From the NCBI RefSeq assembly GCF_012927045.1, contig NZ_JABBFW010000025.1, forward strand, positions 18,488 through 82,487: a stretch of 64,000 nt of DNA, in the 5' to 3' direction. Source of the stretch: Azohydromonas caseinilytica (GTDB lineage: Bacteria; Pseudomonadota; Gammaproteobacteria; Burkholderiales; Burkholderiaceae_C). The first letter of the stretch is position 1; each line of letters starts with the position of its first letter. Of the stretch, positions 16,668 to 25,252 are shown one piece after another. A program made the translations under genes and the position numbers. Under the pieces are notes generated by a model, which worked only from the letters and a program-made list of their open reading frames with translations, did not search any database and was not told the DNA's origin.

Positions 16668-19442
16668 TCACAACTCGCGCAGCAGCTTCTGCACCTCGTC
16701 CTGGCTCCTGAAGTCCTTGCCCAGCTGCGCCAGCGCATCCAGCTCGGTGCGGGCCTGGGCGCGCTGGCCGGCCTCCATGTAGAGCTTGGCCAGCGCCAGG
16801 CGCCAGGCCGGGTCCTTGTCCTGCGCCACCACCTTCTTCTGGATCTCGATGGCGCGGTCCCACTGCTTGTTGGCTGCCAGCGCCAGCGCCAGCGTGTCCA
16901 GGAAGGCCGGCGTGTCGGGGCGCAGCTTGTTGGCCTTCTCCGCGGTTTCCACGGCCGTCGGGCGCTTGAGCTGCACCTGGACCCAGGCCAGGTTGTTCAG
17001 CACCACGGGATCGTCGGGGCGCAGCTTGAGCGCGTCGCTCAGGCGCGCCTCGGCTTGCGCGTAGTCGCGCTGCGCCAGGGCCACCTCGCTGAGGTGGAAG
17101 ACGAAGCCGCCGTCCTGCGGATGGTCGGCCAGCCACTTGGTGGCGAAGGCCGAGGCGCCGGCCTTGTCCTCCTGCATGATCAGCGCGCCGTGCAGCTTCA
17201 CGGCGATGGCGGTGCTGGCGGGCTGCTTGGCCAGCGCCGCGCGGTAGGCCGCGGTGGCTTCGCGCCCGTGCTTCTGCGCGGCCTCCACGTCACCTTCGAG
17301 CACCAGGCCCGCGGCCGCCATGTCCTTTTCCTTCTGCAGCGCGCGCGCCGTGGCCAGGGCCTGCGCCGGGCGGCTCGCCGCCAGCTGTGCCCCCGCGAGC
17401 CGCTGCGCCACGCCGAAGTCGGTGGGCGCCAGCGCGCGCGCGCGCTCCAGCGCGCCGATGGCGGCGTCGTAGTTCTTGGCCGCGAGCTGCACGTCGGCGA
17501 GCATGAGTTGCGCCTGCACCGAGTTGGGCTGCTTGGCCGCCACCTGGCCCAGGCTGCTCACCGACTGGTTGAAGTCGCCGCTGATGGCCTGCACGCGCGC
17601 GAGCTCGGCCAGCACGGCGGCGTTGTCCGGCAGCGCGGCCACGGCCTCCTGCGCCGCAGCCAGCGCGGCGGAGTTGTCCTTCTGGCCGAGGTGATGCTCC
17701 ACCAGCATGACGCGGGCGTTCTGGTCATCGGGGTTGGCGCGCACGGCGTCTTCGAGCATCGAGCGCACCTCGCTGGCCGGGGCGCCGGCGGCCTGGCGGA
17801 TGCGCGCCACCGCCAGCAGCGCACCCGCGTTGCGCGCGTCGGCCTTGAGCACGGCGTCGAAGCGCTTGCGCGCGGCGTCGAACTGCTTGTCGCGCACGTC
17901 CAGCTCGGCCAGCGCCATCGCGGCCTGCAGGTTGGTCGGCTCGGCCTTGACGGCCTGCTCCAGGCTCTGGCGTGCCTTGTCGGGCTGCTTGAGCGCGAGC
18001 TGGGCGCGCGCGCGCAGCAGCGGCGCCAGCGCCTGGCCCGGCACCTTCTTCTCCAGCGCGTCGATGGCCTGCAGCGCGGCGTCGAACTCGCGCCGGCGCA
18101 TGCGCTCGTTGATCAGCGCCAGGTCGGCGGTGGTGCCCTTGTCGTCGGCCGCGGTGGCTTGCAGCGTCTCCAGCGCCGAGGCGTCGCCGCGCGCGAGGCG
18201 GTTCAGCGCCAGCGCGACGCGGGCACGCTTGTCGTTCGGGTCCTGCGCCGCGGCGCGCTTGTACAGCGCCTCGGCACGCTCCAGGTCGCCCGACTGCTGG
18301 TAGGCCTGCGCCGCCAGCCCCAGCGTGGCGGTGGAGGCGTTCTTGTCGTCGAGCAGCGGCTGCAGCACCGACAGCGCCTTGGCGGTGTCGCCGGTGCGCA
18401 GCAGCGCCTGGGCCAGCAGCTGGCGCGTGGGCGCGGAGTCCGGCACCAGGCTCTGCGCCTTGCCCAGGTGCGCGATGGCCTGCGCGAAGTTGCCGGACTC
18501 GTATTCCACGGTGCCGGCAAGCTGCAGCGCGTAGGGATGGCTCGGAGCGACCTTGAGCACGGCCTGCACCAGCTCGCGCGAGGTCTTGAGGTCGCCGCGG
18601 CGCAGCGTGGACTGCGCCTCCAGCAGCTTGGTCTGCGGGTGGTCGGGCAGGACGCTCTTGAGCTGGGCGATCTGCTTGTCGGCCTCCTCGAACTTCTTCT
18701 GCGCGTTCAGCAGCCCGATGTAGCCGGCATGCGCGCCCAGGCCGTCCTTGCGCGCGGCCAGCGCCTGCTGGTAGGCCTTGGCGGCGGCGTCCGCGTCCTC
18801 GGCGGCCTGGGCCAGCGCCGCCTGCAGCAGCCAGGCCTCATAAGACTTGGGGTGCTTCTGCAGCACCTCGTCGACCAGCTTGCGCGCGCCCGGCAGGTCC
18901 GGCGCCGCGGCCTGCAACCGCGCCTGCAGCAGCCGCGCCTGCACATGTTCGGCATCGGCCTCCAGCGCCGCCTTCAGCGCGGCCTCGCCCTGCTCGCGCT
19001 TGCCCTGCGCCAGCCAGGCCTGGGCCAGCGTCGTCTGCAGCGCGGCCTTGGCGCGCGGCTGTGCCAGCGCCGTGGTGGCGTAGCGCTGCACCACCTGCTC
19101 GGCCTTGCCCTGGGCCAGTAGCACCGCGGCCATCAGCGGCACGGCCTCGTCCTGCACGCTGCCCAGTTCCAGCGCCTTGTTGGCCTGCACCTCGGCGCCC
19201 ACCACGTCGCCCTGGTCCAGCAGCGCGCGGCCCAAGAGCACGCGCGCCTCGGCCAGGTCGGGCGACTGCTGCAGCGCGTTCTTGAGCTGGATGGTCGCGG
19301 CCTTGAAATCGTTCTGCTCGATGTAGCTGCGCGCCGAGGCGACGAGCTCCTTGGGATCGCGGTCCGAGCCGCAACCCAGCAGCGCCGCGGACGACAGCAG
19401 GCACAGCGACAGGGACAAGGACAGGCGGCGAGGTGTCTTCAT
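16668..19442 (-). CDS. prsT: PrsT-like TPR-repeat lipoprotein (XrtA/PEP-CTERM-associated type)
   Basis: 924-residue lipoprotein. The signal peptide ends in a lipobox LLGC, so the Cys near residue 23 would be lipidated. It is followed by many tetratricopeptide repeats to the end. The N-terminal DPKELVASARSYIEQNDFKA and TIQLKNALQQSP, and the length, match PrsT, the TPR protein of PEP-CTERM/exosortase exopolysaccharide systems. It would work in the periplasm as a protein-binding scaffold. No exosortase, glycosyltransferase or PEP-CTERM substrate gene is nearby, so either the system is elsewhere or this is a relative with another role. A hexamer reading TATACT on the minus strand at 19586-19591 may be its -10. 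Confidence 0.8.
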   Translation of the reverse strand: MKTPRRLSLSLSLCLLSSAALLGCGSDRDPKELVASARSYIEQNDFKAATIQLKNALQQSPDLAEARVLLGRALLDQGDVVGAEVQANKALELGSVQDEAVPLMAAVLLAQGKAEQVVQRYATTALAQPRAKAALQTTLAQAWLAQGKREQGEAALKAALEADAEHVQARLLQARLQAAAPDLPGARKLVDEVLQKHPKSYEAWLLQAALAQAAEDADAAAKAYQQALAARKDGLGAHAGYIGLLNAQKKFEEADKQIAQLKSVLPDHPQTKLLEAQSTLRRGDLKTSRELVQAVLKVAPSHPYALQLAGTVEYESGNFAQAIAHLGKAQSLVPDSAPTRQLLAQALLRTGDTAKALSVLQPLLDDKNASTATLGLAAQAYQQSGDLERAEALYKRAAAQDPNDKRARVALALNRLARGDASALETLQATAADDKGTTADLALINERMRRREFDAALQAIDALEKKVPGQALAPLLRARAQLALKQPDKARQSLEQAVKAEPTNLQAAMALAELDVRDKQFDAARKRFDAVLKADARNAGALLAVARIRQAAGAPASEVRSMLEDAVRANPDDQNARVMLVEHHLGQKDNSAALAAAQEAVAALPDNAAVLAELARVQAISGDFNQSVSSLGQVAAKQPNSVQAQLMLADVQLAAKNYDAAIGALERARALAPTDFGVAQRLAGAQLAASRPAQALATARALQKEKDMAAAGLVLEGDVEAAQKHGREATAAYRAALAKQPASTAIAVKLHGALIMQEDKAGASAFATKWLADHPQDGGFVFHLSEVALAQRDYAQAEARLSDALKLRPDDPVVLNNLAWVQVQLKRPTAVETAEKANKLRPDTPAFLDTLALALAANKQWDRAIEIQKKVVAQDKDPAWRLALAKLYMEAGQRAQARTELDALAQLGKDFRSQDEVQKLLREL

Positions 19443-19839
19443 GGAGGAAAAACGGCGCGCGGCGCGTGCGTACCGCGCCGGGGGTGGAAATGGAGAGGGG
19501 ACAGGCAGACCTGCCGGGCTCGGCCCCGGCGCGGCAGCGGCCCGCCGTGCAGACCGGGCTGCCCCGGCGCAACGGGACGCGGCCGAGTATAGGTTTGCGC
19601 GCTGTCCCCGGCCCTCCGGACACTTGACGCACCGCAACCGCCCCGCAGCCCCTGCGCGGCAGCCGCCGTGCGACGGCGGACGCGGCATTGTCAGGGCAGA
19701 CCCCCAGCCGCCCCGCACCGGGCGCTACGGCCGCCCGTCAGGAGTTCACGACTTCAATGGGCGACTCGTCCGCCGCGAGCTGCTTGCTGCAGGCGTCGCA
19801 GGCTCGACCGGCAGCGGGCCCGATCCCGGCCGGCCGCGC
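19443..19839. other. Non-coding stretch between TPR lipoprotein and isomerase genes
   Basis: About 400 very G+C-rich bases between two minus-strand genes. It should hold the end of the catabolic operon's transcript and the promoter of the TPR gene. I see no convincing gene and no clear T-tailed terminator. Confidence 0.5.
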
Positions 19840-20655
19840 TCAACCCAACAGCCGCAGCGTCGCCTCCCGCGCCTGCCGCGCCCAGCCCAGCGGCCCGGCG
19901 ATGGGCGCGCGCACGTGATGCGGGATCTCCACGCTCAGCGGCAGCGCCGGCGGCAGGGCCGAGAGCATGGCCTGGATGTCAATGCCGCCCTCGCCCGGCA
20001 GCAGCCGCTCGCAGCGCGCGGTGTGGATCAGCCCCTCCACCGTGTCCGGTACCTGCGCCGGCGCGTCGCAGACCTGGGCGTAGTGCAGCAGCTCGCGCGG
20101 CAGCGCCGCCACCTGCGCCAGCGGGCTGTAGCAGCGGGCCCAGTGCAGCGCATCGACCAGGATGCCGGCATTTGCCGGCCGGCCGGCGGCCTCCACCAGG
20201 CGCAGCGCGCTGGCCACGTCGGGCACCGCCGTCCAGGGCATGAACTCGATGCTGGGATGCAGCCCGTAGGGCCGCGCCAGCTCGCACAGCGCGGCATAGG
20301 ACTGCGCCAGGCGCGGCGGCTCGCGGTCGTCCCCGCCGACCAGGATGCTGTGCGCGCCCAGCTCGGCGCCGACCTCGCAGAAGCGCTGGTAGGTACGCGC
20401 ATCGAAGCGCTCGTCCAGGCGCACGATCTCCAGGTCGAACAGCTTCACGCCGCTGTCGTCCAGGCGCCGTCGCGTCTCGCGCAGCAGCGCCGGGTCGTCC
20501 ATCAGCGGGTAGGCCAGGCCGCCGGGCGCGGAAGGCAGCAGCCGGATGCCGGCATGGGAGTAGCCGGCCGCGGCGGCGGTCTCGATCACCTGCGGCGGCG
20601 CAAGCTCCAGCACGGTCAGATGGGCCAGCGACAAGGGGCGAAGGGGGCGGATCAT
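19840..20655 (-). CDS. Sugar phosphate isomerase/epimerase-type TIM-barrel protein
   Basis: 271-residue member of the AP-endonuclease-2/xylose-isomerase-like barrel superfamily. Putative metal ligands are visible at the usual strand ends: Glu in HPSIEFMPW, Asp and His in ILVDALHWAR, Asp in YAQVCDAPAQ and Glu in SVEIPHH. The superfamily includes isomerases, epimerases and 3-dehydroshikimate dehydratases. Since a shikimate-dehydrogenase-like gene is in the same operon, a dehydratase or isomerase acting on a cyclic polyol or keto acid is attractive, but it is inference. It is the last gene of the TRAP operon, 31 bp after DctM. Confidence 0.83.
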   Translation of the reverse strand: MIRPLRPLSLAHLTVLELAPPQVIETAAAAGYSHAGIRLLPSAPGGLAYPLMDDPALLRETRRRLDDSGVKLFDLEIVRLDERFDARTYQRFCEVGAELGAHSILVGGDDREPPRLAQSYAALCELARPYGLHPSIEFMPWTAVPDVASALRLVEAAGRPANAGILVDALHWARCYSPLAQVAALPRELLHYAQVCDAPAQVPDTVEGLIHTARCERLLPGEGGIDIQAMLSALPPALPLSVEIPHHVRAPIAGPLGWARQAREATLRLLG

Positions 20656-20686
20656 GCAAGAGCTCCCGGGTTGAAAGGCATGGATG

Positions 20687-21967
20687 TCAGTTCGCCAGCC
20701 AGCGCGCCGGCACGGTGACGATGGCGGGGAAGAACACCATCAGGAACATGACGATGAACTGCGCCGTCATGAACGGGATCACGCCGCGGGTGACCTCGTC
20801 CATCTTCATGCGGCCCACGCCGGCCACGACGTTGAGCACCGTGCCCACGGGCGGCGTGATCAGGCCGATGGCGTTGTTGATGATGAACAGCACGCCGAAG
20901 TACACCGGGTCGATCCCCGCGGCCTTGATCACGGGCATGAGCACCGGGGTCATGATCAGGATGGTGGGCGTCATGTCCATGGCGGTGCCCACGGCCATCA
21001 CCAGGAACATGATGGCGATGAGCAGCAGCGTCTGGTTGCCCATGAAGGGCTCCAGCAGGCTGATCATCTGGCTGGGGATGTCGGCCACCGTGATGAGCCA
21101 GGCCGACACCATCGCCGCGGCGACCAGGAACATGATCACGGCGGTGGTCTTGGCCGCGGAGACGAACACCTCGTAGAGCTGGTGCAGCTTCATCTCGCGG
21201 TACACCAGCATCGACACCAGCAGCGCGTAGACGGCGGCCACCACGGCGGCTTCGGTGGGCGTGAACACGCCCATCTTCAAGCCCACGATCACGATCACCG
21301 GCAGCCCCAGTGCCCACAGCGACTCGCGGAAAGCGGCCATCTGCTGCTTGAAGCTGGCCTTGGGCGGGGGCTGGATGTTCTCGCGCTTGGCCACGATGTA
21401 CCAGGCCACGGCGATGGCGCCGCCCATGAGGATGCCCGGCACGATCCCGGCCAGGAACAGCTTGGAGATGGAGACGTTGGCCGCGACGCCGAAGATCACG
21501 AAGCCGATGGACGGCGGGATGACGGGGGCGATGATGCCTGCCGAGGCGATGAGGCCCCCGCTCCTGGCCTTGTCATGCCCGGCCTTGACCATCATGGGCA
21601 GCAGGAGAGCTGCCAGCGCCGCGGTGTCGGCCACCGCGGAGCCCGACAGGGCCGCCAGCATGCACGCGGCCAGGATGGCCACGAACCCCAGGCCGCCGCG
21701 CTTGTGGCCCACGAGCGTGAGCGCGAGCTTGACGATGCGCGCCGAGAGGCCGCCGACGTTCATGATCTCGCCGGCGAGCATGAAGAACGGGACCGCGAGC
21801 AGCGGGAAGCTGTCGGCGCCGTTGATGACGTTCTGCGCCAGGATCTGCGCATCGAACATGTCCAGGTGCCACATCAGCGCCACGCCCGAGACCAGCAGCG
21901 AGTAGGCGATGGGGATGCCCAGCGCCATGGCGCCCAGCAGCGAGCCCAGGAAGATGAAGACGGTCAT
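20687..21967 (-). CDS. TRAP transporter large permease (DctM family)
   Basis: Main membrane subunit of a tripartite ATP-independent periplasmic transporter: about 12 hydrophobic helices in 426 residues, driven by sodium or proton flow. Typical sequence marks are PIAYSLLVSGVAL, the FMLAGEIMNVGGLS segment, SGSAVADTAALAALLLPMM and the FTPTEAAVVAAVYAL repeat. It starts 13 bp after the DctQ stop. The partners are DctQ (21981-22532) and DctP at the head of the operon. The carried solute is likely an organic acid used by the flavoproteins and dehydrogenase of the same operon. Confidence 0.94.
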   Translation of the reverse strand: MTVFIFLGSLLGAMALGIPIAYSLLVSGVALMWHLDMFDAQILAQNVINGADSFPLLAVPFFMLAGEIMNVGGLSARIVKLALTLVGHKRGGLGFVAILAACMLAALSGSAVADTAALAALLLPMMVKAGHDKARSGGLIASAGIIAPVIPPSIGFVIFGVAANVSISKLFLAGIVPGILMGGAIAVAWYIVAKRENIQPPPKASFKQQMAAFRESLWALGLPVIVIVGLKMGVFTPTEAAVVAAVYALLVSMLVYREMKLHQLYEVFVSAAKTTAVIMFLVAAAMVSAWLITVADIPSQMISLLEPFMGNQTLLLIAIMFLVMAVGTAMDMTPTILIMTPVLMPVIKAAGIDPVYFGVLFIINNAIGLITPPVGTVLNVVAGVGRMKMDEVTRGVIPFMTAQFIVMFLMVFFPAIVTVPARWLAN

Positions 21968-21980
21968 GGTTCGCGCTCCT

Positions 21981-22532
21981 TCAGGCCTTGGCGGGCTGGT
22001 CGAGGTGCAGGTCCTGCAGCTGCGCCAGGTCCTCGGACTCGCGCACCGCCACCAGTTCCGCATCGGAGAGCTGCCCACTGAGCACGCGCCACAGGCCGTG
22101 CAGCAGCAGCAGGCCGCCCAGCAGCGCGAACACCGCGCCGCTGGCGTAGAAGATCGCCATGGACCAGCCGGTCACAGGCGCAACCACCTCGCGGTTGATC
22201 TGCACTTGCGCCACGGCGCCGTCCCACAGCAGCCAGGTGACGTAGAGCATGGCCAGGTGCGACAGCACCAGGCAGGCCTTCTTGCCGGCGGAGCCCAGGC
22301 GCGAGACCAGCATGTCCGAGCCCAGGTGCCCGCGCTCGTGGATCGCGACCACAGCGCCGATGAAGGTCAGCCACACGAACAGCCAGCGGGCGATTTCCTC
22401 GCTGACGGAGATGCCGGAATTGAAGGCGTAGCGCAGCACGACGTTGCCGAACACCAGCAGCACCATCAGGGCCAGGCACAGGGCCAGCAACGCGTCGAGC
22501 AGCCGGCAGCCGCCGGCGATGAGTCGGGTCAT
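21981..22532 (-). CDS. TRAP transporter small permease (DctQ family)
   Basis: 183-residue inner-membrane protein with four predicted helices: LLDALLALCLALMVLLVFGNV, a second around FVWLTFIGAVVAIHERGHLG, a third around LSHLAMLYVTWLLW and a fourth around SGAVFALLGGLLLLHGLW. The conserved FNSGISVSEEIARWLFVW follows helix 1 as in the family. It bridges DctP and DctM. The ATG at 22532 is the first in frame at the start of the hydrophobic region. An intergenic repeat lies between it and the NIPSNAP gene upstream. Confidence 0.9.
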   Translation of the reverse strand: MTRLIAGGCRLLDALLALCLALMVLLVFGNVVLRYAFNSGISVSEEIARWLFVWLTFIGAVVAIHERGHLGSDMLVSRLGSAGKKACLVLSHLAMLYVTWLLWDGAVAQVQINREVVAPVTGWSMAIFYASGAVFALLGGLLLLHGLWRVLSGQLSDAELVAVRESEDLAQLQDLHLDQPAKA

Positions 22533-22626
22533 GAAAGTCTTCTCCAGGTGGGACGCCGCCTTGCACCGCGGCGCGGGCGCGGCCGGCAAGGCCGGCCTGT
22601 GAGCGGTCTGTCACTCCACTGTTCCG

Positions 22627-22718
22627 TTCGCCCTGAGCCCTTCGACAAGCTCAGGACAGGCTTGTCGAAGGGCCTGCGGCCGAACCGGGCAGCAGGGCTT
22701 CGACAGGCTCAGCCCGAA
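22627..22718. repeat. REP-like intergenic palindromic repeat
   Basis: CCCTTCGACAAG at 22638-22649 pairs perfectly with CTTGTCGAAGGG at 22661-22672; a third related half, GGGCTTCGACAGGCTCAGCCC, begins at 22695. This TTCGACA/CTCAG(G/C) family is scattered between genes in many Burkholderiales and Xanthomonadales. It sits inside the catabolic operon, where it could stabilise mRNA ends or set different levels for upstream and downstream genes. Confidence 0.75.
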
Positions 22719-22762
22719 TGGGAAATGTTTCGGTCTACAGGCGGCGTCTCGGCCGCCATCGT

Positions 22763-23377
22763 TTACTTCAGCGGCGAGATCGCCGTGGGCATGAAGATCT
22801 GCGACTGCATGTCCGAGGTGAGCCAGTCCGGGCCACCCTTGGGCGGCCACACGCCCTGCTTGACCGCGTCGGCGCGCGCGGCCGAACGCTCGTTGAGGCT
22901 GGCCGCCGGCCAGAAGTGCGTGAAGCGCGGCGTGCCGTCCAGCGCGTACATGGCCAGCAGGCAGGGCGAGATCTCATTGCGCGCGGGCAGCGCGGCCTTC
23001 CAGGCGTCCAGCGTGGGCTGCAGCCCGCCCGTCTTGACCTGGTAGGTGCGCACCTCGTAGACGGGGCCGTAGCTGCCGGGCTTGGGCGGCTCCATCCAGG
23101 GGAAGCCGGCGTAGCTGTGCATCTCCAGGCCGGTGAGCAGCGCGCCGCAGTGGAAGGGGTCGCTGGACAGCAGCGCGCGGCGGCGCTCGGCCAGCAGCTC
23201 GGCCTCATCGTTGAAGCCGCGCAGCACCAGGATCTGGTTCAGTGCCCCGATGTCGGAGTACCAGCAACCCAGCAGCTGGCCGCGGGCCTCGGCCGCCTGC
23301 ACCCAGGCCTGGATGCCTTCGGTGGCCTTGGCGGTGGTGAAGAGGCGCGTCGTCAGGGTGGCGAGTTCGTAATACAT
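22763..23377 (-). CDS. NIPSNAP-family protein with two domains (204 aa)
   Basis: Two NIPSNAP-like ferredoxin folds in one chain: residues about 1-100 (YELATLTTRLFTTAKATEGI, FNDEAELLAERRRALL) and about 105-204 (YEVRTYQVKTGGLQPTLDAW, PRFTHFWPAASLNERSAARA). GGAG lies upstream of the ATG at 23377, and it follows the flavoprotein gene by 37 bp. Function in these operons is unproven; members may bind small hydrophobic metabolites or act as isomerases. The shorter single-domain version at 12469 accompanies a paralogous flavoprotein. Confidence 0.85.
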   Translation of the reverse strand: MYYELATLTTRLFTTAKATEGIQAWVQAAEARGQLLGCWYSDIGALNQILVLRGFNDEAELLAERRRALLSSDPFHCGALLTGLEMHSYAGFPWMEPPKPGSYGPVYEVRTYQVKTGGLQPTLDAWKAALPARNEISPCLLAMYALDGTPRFTHFWPAASLNERSAARADAVKQGVWPPKGGPDWLTSDMQSQIFMPTAISPLK

Positions 23378-23414
23378 GGGAAAGCTCCGTGAGCGGGAAA
23401 GAGGTGGTGGAAAT

Positions 23415-25247
23415 TCAGGTTGCGGCCACGGCCGCCGGTGCGAGCGCGGCAGCCGACAGCCGCGCCTGCGCCGCGTCATGCGCGGCGATGAAGCCGAAGG
23501 TCATGGCCGGGCCCAGGGTGATGCCGCCGCTGGGGTAGTGGCCGCCCAGGACGCTGGACATGTCGTTGCCCGCGGCCCACAGGCCCGGGATGGGCGCGCC
23601 CCGGGCATCGAGCACGCGCGCGGCCGCGTCGGTGCGCAATCCGGCGAAGGTGCCCAGGCTGCCGGGGACGATGCGCACGGCATAGAACGGCCCGTGCTCG
23701 ATGGGCGCCACGCAGGGATTGGGCTGCTGCGCCGCCTCGCCCTGCACGCGGTTGTAGGGCGTGTCGCCGCGATGGAAGGCGCCGTCGCGGCCCTGGCGCG
23801 CGTCGGCATTGAAGCGCTCGACCGTGGCCTGCAGCGCGGCGGCGTCGATGCCGCAGGCCTGCGCCAGCGCCTGCAGGCTGGCGCCGCGCTTGAGATAGCC
23901 GCGCTGCAGCCACGGCCGCATCGGCACCGGCGCCGGCCGCACGCGGCCCAGGCCGTAGCGGCGGATGAAGCGGTGGTCGCAGATCAGCCAGGCCTGCACC
24001 GCGTCGCCGGCCGGCGTGGCGCGCACCAGGGCGCTCATGACGTCGTGGTAGCTGTCGGCCTCGTTGGTGAAGCGCTCTCCATTGGCGCGCACCGCGATCA
24101 CGCCGGGCTTGGCGCGCTCGACCAGGTGCGGGAAGTGGCCGGTGCTGCCGTCGCCGCGCGGCACCAGCGACACCGGCGCCCAGGCGATGGGCGAGGCCAG
24201 CGTGTCGTCCACCACGCCGCCGGCACCCTCGCCCAGGCGCAGCCCGTCGCCGGTGTTGGACGAAGGCGCGGCCGACCAGTGCGCCGCCGCCGCGGCGGGA
24301 TCGCCCAGCAGCGCCTGGCGCCGCGCCGGGTCGTGCGGGAAGCCGCCGCAGGCCAGCACCACGCCGCGGCGGGCGTGCACCGTCACGTCGCCCTGCGCGG
24401 TCTTCACCACCGCGCCGGTGACGCGCCCGCCCTCGGTGAGCAGCCGCCGCACCGGGCTGGACACGCGCAGCTGCACACCGCGGTCCAGCGCCGATTTCAA
24501 CAATCCGCCCACCAGCGCGTTGCCCGCCACCAGCCGCATGCCGCGGCGATGCAGCAGCAGGTCTTTCACATGCGCCGCCACGCGCCTGGCGACGTAGCCG
24601 AAGGCGCCGGCCGAGCGCATGGCGTTGAAGAAATGCCTGAGCTCGCTGGCGGCGATGCCCATGCCCCAGAAGCTGATCAGGTCCAGCGGCCGGCGCAGGT
24701 AGGCCAGCGCCGGGCCCAGCGCGCGCGCGTCGAAGGGCGCGGCGCACACCGAGCGTCCGCCGGTGGCGGCACCGGGGCTGTGGCCGTGGAAGTCCGGCAC
24801 GGCGTTGCCGTCGATGAAGTCCAGCGCCGTGGAGCTGCGGAAGAACTCCACCATGCGCGGCCCCTGCACCAGGAAGGCGTCGATGCGCGCCGCGTCGTAC
24901 TGCGCGCCCAGCTCGTGGCGCAGGTACTCGCGCGGCGCCTGCAGCGGCTCGCGGATGCCGGCCTGCACCGCCAGCGGATTGCGCGGAATCCACATCCAGC
25001 CGCCGGACCAGGCGGTGGTGCCGCCCAGCACCGCCTCCTTCTCCACCACCAGCACCTGCAGCCCCAGCGACGCGGCGGTGACGGCGGTGGACAGGCCGCC
25101 CGCGCCGGAGCCGATCACCAGCAGGTCGCAGTGCGTGGGCACGGCCTCGGCGCCAACGCTGCCGTGCGGGACCAGGGCGGCCGGCACTCCGGCCCCGGAC
25201 CGGCCCATGCGCGCGCTCATGCCGCCCAGGGTGGAGCTCGTCGCCAT
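23415..25247 (-). CDS. FAD-dependent dehydrogenase, KstD-like (second paralogue)
   Basis: 610-residue flavoprotein, closely related to the one at 12806: CDLLVIGSGAGGLSTAVTA, GGTTAWSGGWMWIPRN, VVLACGGFPHDP and AAGNDMSSVLGGHYPSGGITL appear in the same order. An extra N-terminal stretch of about 35 Gly/Ala/Ser-rich residues precedes the FAD motif, so a start at 25220 (inside this stretch) is possible. The chosen ATG at 25247 begins five bases after the previous gene's stop. The predicted reaction is dehydrogenation next to a ring carbonyl, passing electrons to a quinone or other acceptor. The operon encodes another such enzyme at 26097, suggesting two successive desaturations. Confidence 0.87.
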   Translation of the reverse strand: MATSSTLGGMSARMGRSGAGVPAALVPHGSVGAEAVPTHCDLLVIGSGAGGLSTAVTAASLGLQVLVVEKEAVLGGTTAWSGGWMWIPRNPLAVQAGIREPLQAPREYLRHELGAQYDAARIDAFLVQGPRMVEFFRSSTALDFIDGNAVPDFHGHSPGAATGGRSVCAAPFDARALGPALAYLRRPLDLISFWGMGIAASELRHFFNAMRSAGAFGYVARRVAAHVKDLLLHRRGMRLVAGNALVGGLLKSALDRGVQLRVSSPVRRLLTEGGRVTGAVVKTAQGDVTVHARRGVVLACGGFPHDPARRQALLGDPAAAAAHWSAAPSSNTGDGLRLGEGAGGVVDDTLASPIAWAPVSLVPRGDGSTGHFPHLVERAKPGVIAVRANGERFTNEADSYHDVMSALVRATPAGDAVQAWLICDHRFIRRYGLGRVRPAPVPMRPWLQRGYLKRGASLQALAQACGIDAAALQATVERFNADARQGRDGAFHRGDTPYNRVQGEAAQQPNPCVAPIEHGPFYAVRIVPGSLGTFAGLRTDAAARVLDARGAPIPGLWAAGNDMSSVLGGHYPSGGITLGPAMTFGFIAAHDAAQARLSAAALAPAAVAAT

Positions 25248-25252
25248 GGCGT

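Noticed and set aside
17055..19121. 688-codon plus-strand frame opposite the TPR lipoprotein
   Set aside because: Shadow frame; the TPR repeats and lipobox on the minus strand are clear.
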